A DNA stretch of 20,531 bases from UBA927 sp964367095 (GTDB lineage Bacteria; Patescibacteriota; Microgenomatia; UBA10105; UBA927). Of the stretch, positions 15,173-20,531 are shown piece by piece; within the stretch, counting starts at the first letter, position 1, and the number at the start of each line of letters is the position of its first letter. The notes under the pieces were generated by a model, which saw nothing but the letters and a program-made list of their open reading frames with translations, was not told the origin of the DNA and made no database searches. Made by a program: the position numbers and the translations under genes. The stretch is taken from the NCBI GenBank assembly GCA_964367095.1, contig CAYIXE010000016.1:1-20531 (forward strand), in the 5' to 3' direction.

Positions 15173-16153
15173 TTAAAATTCTCCAACTCGCTGTATTTCT
15201 TCAACCAAAACAATACCGAATTGCTCTCTTACTTTCGCTCTTGCAATCTCTATTAATTCTATCACGTCTGTTGAAGTTGCTGTACCTGTATTGACGATAA
15301 AATTTGCGTGCAATGGAGAAATCATCGCGCCGCCAACCGAAACACCTTTAAGACCTGCATGATCCAATAAATATCCCGCAGAGGTAGTGCCATCTGGTGT
15401 TGAAGCGGACAACGCGTCGGATTTCGATAAATTTTTAAATGTACACCCCGCAGTTAATACGCCCTGCGGCTGTGTGAGTTTACGATGTGCGATACTTTCG
15501 TTTGCGATAGCCCAAAGCGAATCCTTGGTATTAGCCGTCAACGCAAAAATAACAGACACAACAATGTTACCTGATTTTTGGATACTACTTTGGTCGTAGC
15601 CAAAATGAAAATACGACTGCGGGACTATTTTTTTCTCTCCGGTCACCGTTACAACACGGGCCTGATACACAACGTCTCCTACATATCCGTTGGGATGCGT
15701 CCACTTAGAATTCATATACAGAGCGCCGCCCACAGACCCAGGAAGCCCTAAATGCATATGAAGCCCGGAAAGCCCCTCTTCTATAGTAAATCGAACGAGC
15801 ATATTCATCGGCACTCCCGAGTCGGCTTGCACAAAAACAACTTTTTTCTCTTTCGCTCCCTGTTTTTGAACTTTCATCCCTTTTATTGCGATTCCTTTCG
15901 TAAGGTTTTTTATTACTAATCCGCGTACTCCCTTGTCGCCAATAAGAATATTTGAGCCGCCACCAAGTATAAATACCGGTACAGAGAGTAATCGTGCGTG
16001 ACTTACTGCCCGCAGTAACTCATCGGCCGTACGTGCTTGATAATACAAATCCGCAGGCCCTCCAATTTTAAACGTGGTAAGAGGCGCTAATGGGTAATCA
16101 ACTTGTGCTCGTTCACCCAGTACCTGCTTTAATTTTTCTAACGCTTCATTCAT
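15173..16153 (-). CDS. murB: UDP-N-acetylenolpyruvoylglucosamine reductase MurB
   Basis: MurB is the FAD enzyme that reduces UDP-GlcNAc-enolpyruvate to UDP-MurNAc with NADPH. The 326-residue product has TTFKIGGPAD (26-35), the FAD loop FILGGGSNILIGDKGVRG (61-78), GLPGSVGGALYMN (136-148), AGCTFKN (235-241) and a C-terminal block ending LVEEIQRVG (316-324) with the conserved Glu. Two catalytic positions differ from the textbook enzyme: the proton donor that is Ser in E. coli (AGSFFKN) is Cys (C237), and the YR pair of the FGYRxS motif reads FGYDQSS (184-190), so the Arg is Asp (D187). Cys is known in some MurB proteins. The ATG forms the end of a CAATNNN heptamer array, 12 nt after the murC stop, with no ribosome site. 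Confidence 0.94.
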   Translation of the reverse strand: MNEALEKLKQVLGERAQVDYPLAPLTTFKIGGPADLYYQARTADELLRAVSHARLLSVPVFILGGGSNILIGDKGVRGLVIKNLTKGIAIKGMKVQKQGAKEKKVVFVQADSGVPMNMLVRFTIEEGLSGLHMHLGLPGSVGGALYMNSKWTHPNGYVGDVVYQARVVTVTGEKKIVPQSYFHFGYDQSSIQKSGNIVVSVIFALTANTKDSLWAIANESIAHRKLTQPQGVLTAGCTFKNLSKSDALSASTPDGTTSAGYLLDHAGLKGVSVGGAMISPLHANFIVNTGTATSTDVIELIEIARAKVREQFGIVLVEEIQRVGEF

Positions 16154-16185
16154 ATTGTGTATTGGTCATTGATTATTGGATATTG
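16151..16185 (-). repeat. Five-copy CAATNNN heptamer array at the murC-murB junction
   Basis: Five head-to-tail heptamers on the minus strand read CAATATC (16185-16179), CAATAAT (16178-16172), CAATGAC (16171-16165), CAATACA (16164-16158) and CAATATG (16157-16151). The last one contains the murB ATG. The array spans the last seven codons of murC and the whole 12-nt spacer. On the plus strand the units can be written TTGNNNA and include TTGGTCA. Confidence 0.7.
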
Positions 16186-17614
16186 ATCTATCAAGATACT
16201 CCCTTCCCCACGTATAAATATCCCCAGCCCCCATAAATATAATAACGTCATTCGATGTAATAAAATCATCAAGTTTTCCCAATACGTCTTCTTTTGTTTT
16301 CCCATACGATACATTGCTGTGGTGCTTTACTGTTTCACTCACTAACGTCTGACCCGTAAGCCCGAGCGTCTCTTTCTCACGAGCTGACGGATAAATATCC
16401 GTAAGAAGTACAACATCCGCATCCTGAAAACTTTTTGAAAATTCGCAAAGCAGCATATTCGTACGTGAATAGGTATGCGGTTGAAACACTGCAATAATAC
16501 GTCTGTCTTTGTACCACTCTTTTGCAGCTTTAAGCGTCGCCTGAATTTCTGTGGGATGATGCGCATAATCGTCTACAATAATCGCGCCTTTTTTATCCCC
16601 AAGATACTCAAATCTTCGTCTTGTGCCGCCAAAAATTTTTAGTCCCTCGCGGATATCCGAAAGTGAAATCCCTGCGGCTTCGGATGCTACAATTGCAGCT
16701 GTCGCGTTTGCTACATTGTGTCTCCCTGCGACTTTTATCATAAACTCGCCCATCGGTACTCCTCTTTTTTCAAGCGTAAAAAACTGCCGGCCATCGCCAA
16801 GACTTACATGTGTGATACAAACATCAGCTCTTGGTGAAAATCCATACGTCTCGACAAAGGAATTAGAGAGTAAAAATGTACTTTTTTCATCATCTCTATT
16901 AACAATCAAACACTGTGTTTGAAAATCCATTTTCGCGACAAGCTTTTGAAATGCCTGCTTCACTGCCGTCAAATCCGCATACACATCAGGATGATCAAAG
17001 TCGACGTTTGTGACGACCACTATCTCAGGATGCATCCAAAGAAATCGGGGCGTATCATCATGATTGGGATCTGTGACATACTCATCTCCCTCGCCGATAA
17101 ACCAATTACCCTTTCCGGCATGTCCCGCAGCTTTTAAGCCCTTGATAGCGCCACATCCTATCGCGTAAGACGGTTGAAGTTTAGCCGTCTCAAAAATACA
17201 TGCAATCATCGCACTTGTCGTCGTCTTCCCATGACTGCCAGCCACCACAACTTGCCTTTTGCCTTCCATAATCTCTCCCAACGCTTGCCCATGAGGCAGT
17301 ACCGGAATACCCAATAAGACAGCAGCAGCCACTTCTACATTATCTCGACCTTCATGCGCTCCCGTGTACACGACAAGATCAGGAACTGCTTTCGCATATC
17401 TTTCAGGATCAAATCCTTCATACACAATGACCCCATTGGCGCGAAGCTGTTCATCTGTCGGAAATATATCTTCTGTGTCAGAACCCGTCACCATAATTGA
17501 AAGATCACGAAAATACACCGCAAGAGATGCCATCGCGACACCTTTCACCCCTACAAGATGCACATGTTTCATGCGCTTTGGAAGATGATTTTTCATGCTG
17601 ATTGTGTTGTACAT
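16166..17614 (-). CDS. murC: UDP-MurNAc:L-alanine ligase MurC
   Basis: MurC adds the first stem amino acid, normally L-Ala, to UDP-MurNAc. All three Mur ligase domains are present: N-terminal Rossmann domain (HVHLVGVKGVAMASLA, 17-32), ATPase domain with P-loop AGSHGKTTT (125-133), GEGDEYVTD (174-182) and VTNVDFDHPD (201-210), and a C-terminal domain with DDYAHHPTEI and FQPHTYSRT. The motif GDEYVTDP replaces the common EADESD of MurC and, with the VKGVAM start, gives a Mpl-like appearance. However, no tripeptide ligase is expected in the dcw position. The first ATG after the pgeF stop is 17614 (482 residues); 17596 and 17572 are alternatives, and a TTG at 17641 would overlap pgeF. The last residues (SISNNQ) are encoded by a heptamer repeat. 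Confidence 0.93.
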   Translation of the reverse strand: MYNTISMKNHLPKRMKHVHLVGVKGVAMASLAVYFRDLSIMVTGSDTEDIFPTDEQLRANGVIVYEGFDPERYAKAVPDLVVYTGAHEGRDNVEVAAAVLLGIPVLPHGQALGEIMEGKRQVVVAGSHGKTTTSAMIACIFETAKLQPSYAIGCGAIKGLKAAGHAGKGNWFIGEGDEYVTDPNHDDTPRFLWMHPEIVVVTNVDFDHPDVYADLTAVKQAFQKLVAKMDFQTQCLIVNRDDEKSTFLLSNSFVETYGFSPRADVCITHVSLGDGRQFFTLEKRGVPMGEFMIKVAGRHNVANATAAIVASEAAGISLSDIREGLKIFGGTRRRFEYLGDKKGAIIVDDYAHHPTEIQATLKAAKEWYKDRRIIAVFQPHTYSRTNMLLCEFSKSFQDADVVLLTDIYPSAREKETLGLTGQTLVSETVKHHSNVSYGKTKEDVLGKLDDFITSNDVIIFMGAGDIYTWGREYLDRSISNNQ

Positions 17615-17628
17615 GCTTTTTAGATTAA

Positions 17629-18339
17629 TTAATTCTTCCAACCAATAACCCCAACCATTTCACTATATGAATCATCAGAATCTTTTCGATAAGAGAAGAG
17701 GCTCTTGCTATTGCATGACGTACAAAGGTCAAAAAGGTCAATATTCTCTTCTAAAATACCAACACCTTGCAGATCTCGTACGTTCGCCTGACCAATATCT
17801 ATGTGCCATGCATCATTAATTTTTTTTACTATGCCGTTCTCTCCAAATTTTTTTCGAAATTGTTGAGCGCGATCAAATGGGACGTTATAACAACACAATC
17901 CAATATATGGACCGATTGACACCCGTACTGTTTTCTTATCTGCTCCTTTTTCTACCATCATGTCAATAAGATTTTTAGCGATTCCTCCTATTGTACCTTT
18001 CCATCCGGCATGTGCCGCGCCAAGAACTCTACTTTTTGGATCCACAGCCAACATTGGTACACAATCGGCAGTTATAACGCATAAAGACCTCCCTTTTGAA
18101 ACAAGCCCATCGACACCTTGAACAATGAGGTCGGTGTCAATTTCATGTACAAAGGCGACTTTATTTCCATGCACCTGTTTGGGTTTTGATAAAGTAGTAC
18201 CATCTAAACCTAAAGATACAGCAAAGCGAGTTCTCATCTCTGGATTTTGCATATCGCCATCAAATCGAGATGAATATCCGTGAACAAGATGTTTCACGTT
18301 CGCAAGCAATGCAGATTGAAAAACTTTAGCTTTATTCAT
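17629..18339 (-). CDS. pgeF: Peptidoglycan editing factor PgeF (YfiH/LACC1 family)
   Basis: YfiH-family zinc protein. In E. coli PgeF keeps L-Ser from being built into the peptidoglycan stem in place of L-Ala; other members act on purine nucleosides or were called multicopper polyphenol oxidases. The 236-residue product has the whole motif set: KQVHG (54-58), TADCVPML (90-97), AAHAGWKGT (108-116), IGPYIGLCCYNV (near 142-153) and CTSCNSKSLFSYRKD near the C-terminus. The predicted metal ligands H57, C93 and H110 are all present. It sits exactly between murE and murC (ATGA overlap with murE), the step it is thought to proof-read, which favours the editing role here. Confidence 0.93.
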   Translation of the reverse strand: MNKAKVFQSALLANVKHLVHGYSSRFDGDMQNPEMRTRFAVSLGLDGTTLSKPKQVHGNKVAFVHEIDTDLIVQGVDGLVSKGRSLCVITADCVPMLAVDPKSRVLGAAHAGWKGTIGGIAKNLIDMMVEKGADKKTVRVSIGPYIGLCCYNVPFDRAQQFRKKFGENGIVKKINDAWHIDIGQANVRDLQGVGILEENIDLFDLCTSCNSKSLFSYRKDSDDSYSEMVGVIGWKN

Positions 18340-19508
18340 AAATTGCTTAAGTATTTTTTTACTTCTTTTTGATCACTCCATGGGTATTCTGTCGTACCGC
18401 GGCATAAACTTTTTTCATGACCTTTTCCTGTTATAATTACGATATCTCCAGCCTCAGCTGTTTTAAGCGCAAACTCAATTGCATCTTTACGCATTGGAAA
18501 CCGGTAAACCGTTTTTCCATCGGGAATACCTGCCGCTATCTCACTCATAATCTTTTTTACATCCTCAGTTCTGTAATCTTCTTCAGTAAGAATGCTTATG
18601 TCAGCATAGAGACAAGACGCCGCTCCCATCATGGGGCGCTTAGAGCTATCTCGAAGCCCGGCACTTCCAAAGACATGAATGACGCGTTTTTTTGTCATTT
18701 TGCGCACGGTCTTTAATGCTTTATCGAGTGCATTTGGCGTGTGTGCAAAGTCTACAATCACACGAAATGGTTTATCCGCAATTACTTCCATGCGCCCGAC
18801 TACACCTTTAAACGACGCCATGACCCGTTTCCACACATTCCGCTTCACCCCGAGTATTTGCGCAGCGGCAATTGCTGCGAGTGCGTTATATCTATTAAAT
18901 TCTCCCGGAAGAAGTGTAGTAAACGAGTGCGTACTTGGATTGACCATGCTATCTCTTCGAATACCATACGTGACATATCGCTTGTTTCGGATATATGGAA
19001 TGGCTTTTACATACAAATCTGCTTCGTCCCTATTTAGCACTACTACTTTTGATCTTTTAAGAAGCGATAATTTCGTTTTGACATATGTTTCAAACGAACC
19101 ATGCCAATCCAAATGCTCGTGCGTCACGTTGGTAATGACCCCAACGCTAAATGGTATGCCCAACACCCGAGATTGACCGAGCGCATGAGAAGTGACTTCC
19201 AACACAACGTGCGTATCACCATGGTCTACTGCATCACGCAAATATTTTTGTACGAACCACGAAGTCGGAGTCGTAACATGAAATCCTGTGTCATACGTGT
19301 GTCCGCCAATCACCGCATGAACTGAGGTTATCATAGACGTTTTTATCTTTGCTTCTTTAAGAATTTCATAGAGTATCGTTGATGTCGTCGTTTTTCCATC
19401 TGTGCCGGTGACCCCTATGACAGTCAGCTCACGTCCTGGAAATCCAAACCAAAGATTAGCGGCAATTGCGACAAAAAAGTGATACACCCTTTTGAAAAGC
19501 TCAAGCAT
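18336..19508 (-). CDS. murE: MurE-type UDP-MurNAc-dipeptide ligase lacking the usual N-terminal domain
   Basis: MurE adds the third residue (meso-DAP, L-Lys or other) to UDP-MurNAc-L-Ala-D-Glu. The start chosen is ATG 19508 (MLELFKRVYHFF), 390 residues; ATG 19514 (MGMLELF) is equally possible. E. coli MurE has about 495. The missing part is domain 1, replaced here by a hydrophobic amphipathic lead (about 5-24). P-loop GVTGTDGKTTT (32-42), TTPTS (79-83), EVTSHAL (104-110), THEHLDWHG (129-137), carbamylated-Lys site TKL with K146, and GKGHEK (361-366) are present. In the specificity loop, where DAP enzymes read DNPR, this protein reads EEDYR (309-313), so the third amino acid cannot be assigned. 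It overlaps pgeF by ATGA. Confidence 0.9.
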   Translation of the reverse strand: MLELFKRVYHFFVAIAANLWFGFPGRELTVIGVTGTDGKTTTSTILYEILKEAKIKTSMITSVHAVIGGHTYDTGFHVTTPTSWFVQKYLRDAVDHGDTHVVLEVTSHALGQSRVLGIPFSVGVITNVTHEHLDWHGSFETYVKTKLSLLKRSKVVVLNRDEADLYVKAIPYIRNKRYVTYGIRRDSMVNPSTHSFTTLLPGEFNRYNALAAIAAAQILGVKRNVWKRVMASFKGVVGRMEVIADKPFRVIVDFAHTPNALDKALKTVRKMTKKRVIHVFGSAGLRDSSKRPMMGAASCLYADISILTEEDYRTEDVKKIMSEIAAGIPDGKTVYRFPMRKDAIEFALKTAEAGDIVIITGKGHEKSLCRGTTEYPWSDQKEVKKYLSNL

Positions 19509-19514
19509 TCCCAT

Positions 19515-19545
19515 ATTATACTGTTTTTTGAGGAAATAATGCCAA
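19515..19545 (-). promoter_or_regulatory. Candidate promoter of murE giving a leaderless transcript
   Basis: In the short gap after ftsI the minus strand carries TTGGCA (19545-19540; 5/6 to the -35 consensus), a 19-nt spacer, and a perfect TATAAT (19520-19515). The ATG at 19508 begins 6 nt after the -10, precisely where transcription would be expected to start. There is no ribosome site in front of either ATG (19514 or 19508). The spacer is 1-2 nt longer than ideal. Confidence 0.55.
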
Positions 19546-19554
19546 AAAGTGCGT

Positions 19555-20531
19555 TTATCGGGGCCCAATGCCGTAGTACGTAAAAAGTTCTCGGGCAATC
19601 GTAAAAAACAGCGGTGCCGCTGTCTCAGATCCCCACTGTGATGACTGAGGCTCCCGAAGGGTAACCAACATGACAAATTTGGGATCGTCAACCGGTGCAA
19701 ATCCGACAAATGAAGCAATTGTTTTGGTCTCATCATAATGACCAGCGACAGGAATTTGTGCAGTTCCCGTTTTCCCGGCTATCCTATAGCCCTTTGGCTT
19801 CGCCCACTTCGCTTCCCCGTTGTCCACCGCCTCAACCAGCATTTCCGCAGTAATTCGTGCGGCCTCAGCGCTTATCACCTGCCGCACCACCTTTGATTTG
19901 ACAGGAATAATCCTTCCTGAAGCCTCGCGTATTTCTTTCACTACATGCGGCTCCATGAGTTTGCCTCCGTTTGCCAATGCCGCAACCGCTGTTACCATTT
20001 GAATCGGCGTCACGGCAATTCCTTGACCAAACGAAGCGGTAAGTTCATCTACTTCTGCCCATGAATCGTTTGCACGAAGAGTAGGCGATGACTCATCTTC
20101 TAAATCTATATTTGTCGGCTCCCCGAAACCAAAACGCTTGATAGCAGAAAGAAATTTATCATGCCCCAATTTCTTTGCGACAAACACCATGCCAACATTT
20201 GAGGAATACTCGAGAACCTCTGTCATCGAGATTGTGCCATGATATTCATTGTTCCACGTACGGATAAAATATGGTCCAATTTTGACAGGTCCTGTTTCCT
20301 CCATGGTGGTTTGTGGGGTAATGAGTTTGTCGTTTATCGCCGCCGCCATCACAAGCGATTTAAACGTCGACCCCGGTTCAAAACTTGAAGCTACTATTGG
20401 ATTTTTATAATACTCCTTTGGAAATGACTCGAAACTTGATGGATCATAATTAGGATACGATGCCATAGCAAGCACTCCGCCGGTTTTAGGATCCATCAAT
20501 ACGACAGAGCCTTCTTTCGCACCATATTTCT
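19555..20531 (-). CDS. ftsI: Penicillin-binding protein 2/FtsI-type transpeptidase, C-terminal part (cut by window end)
   Basis: The class B penicillin-binding protein FtsI crosslinks septal peptidoglycan together with FtsW. The frame is open to the window edge and begins KYGAKEGSVVLMDPKTG, so the N-terminal membrane anchor and most of the dimerisation domain lie beyond position 20531. About 325 residues of the transpeptidase domain are visible, with the three active-site motifs in order: SxxK as STFK (codons at 20370-20359), SxN as SSN (20205-20197) and KTG (19773-19765), in AGKTGTAQ. It ends soon after the catalytic domain with no PASTA repeats. The stop is 40 nt before the murE start at 19514. 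FtsI rather than the elongation PBP2 is inferred from the position next to murE and from the KTGTAQ block. Confidence 0.94.
   Translation of the reverse strand, partial: KYGAKEGSVVLMDPKTGGVLAMASYPNYDPSSFESFPKEYYKNPIVASSFEPGSTFKSLVMAAAINDKLITPQTTMEETGPVKIGPYFIRTWNNEYHGTISMTEVLEYSSNVGMVFVAKKLGHDKFLSAIKRFGFGEPTNIDLEDESSPTLRANDSWAEVDELTASFGQGIAVTPIQMVTAVAALANGGKLMEPHVVKEIREASGRIIPVKSKVVRQVISAEAARITAEMLVEAVDNGEAKWAKPKGYRIAGKTGTAQIPVAGHYDETKTIASFVGFAPVDDPKFVMLVTLREPQSSQWGSETAAPLFFTIARELFTYYGIGPR

Noticed and set aside
16166..17614. Mpl (murein tripeptide ligase) instead of MurC
   Set aside because: The EYVTDP-type motif is somewhat Mpl-like, but the gene sits next to murB in a dcw cluster with no other murC, so the MurC role is more likely.
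1..20531. CRISPR arrays, tRNA or rRNA genes, insertion sequences, recoded UGA
   Set aside because: No spaced direct repeats, no tRNA-like cloverleaf or rRNA sequence, no transposase were seen in the short spacers, and UGA serves as a normal stop.

Overview
The window is a densely packed division and cell wall (dcw) gene cluster. It holds twenty protein-coding genes, all on the minus strand, so transcription runs from the right end to the left end. Gaps are at most about 66 nt, several neighbours overlap by 4-8 nt, and no gene-free stretch exceeds 300 nt. The plus-strand open frames look like shadows. UGA is used as a stop (for example at the ends of murG, murA, murC and murE), so the code is standard. 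The gene content and family sub-types suggest a Candidate Phyla Radiation (Patescibacteria, Parcubacteria-like) genome: a MurG with a short TGGHLTP loop, Mur ligases whose first domain is replaced by short membrane segments, and a MurC with a GDEYVTDP motif. This lineage call rests on family resemblance recalled from memory, not on a search.

In transcription order: the C-terminal part of ftsI (class B penicillin-binding protein, cut by the window edge), murE, pgeF, murC, murB, murA, a GlmU-like sugar nucleotidyltransferase, an alpha/beta hydrolase, membrane-anchored murF, a DegT-type PLP enzyme, a metallo-beta-lactamase-fold hydrolase, a small PF04020 membrane protein, a FemAB-type bridge enzyme, a DgkA/UdpK-type lipid kinase, mraY, ftsW, murG, ftsQ, ftsA and ftsZ. 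MurD and D-Ala-D-Ala ligase are not in the window.

Together the genes cover UDP-MurNAc formation (NTase, MurA, MurB), stem-peptide assembly (MurC, MurE, MurF, with PgeF as quality control), lipid carrier supply (DgkA/UdpK), lipid I and II (MraY, MurG), possible bridge addition (FemAB-like), glycan polymerisation and crosslinking (FtsW, FtsI), and the divisome core (FtsQ, FtsA, FtsZ). Four less explained genes (alpha/beta hydrolase, DegT enzyme, MBL hydrolase, PF04020 protein) sit in the middle.

The most noteworthy signals are: murG has no ATG, GTG or TTG start upstream of its essential N-terminal loop, but has an ATA preceded by a good Shine-Dalgarno; -10-like hexamers lie only 6-8 nt upstream of the starts of murE, the PF04020 gene and dgkA, suggesting leaderless mRNAs; and a five-copy CAATNNN heptamer array ends exactly in the murB start codon. 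I see no wholly new system. This is a conserved cluster with lineage-specific modifications.
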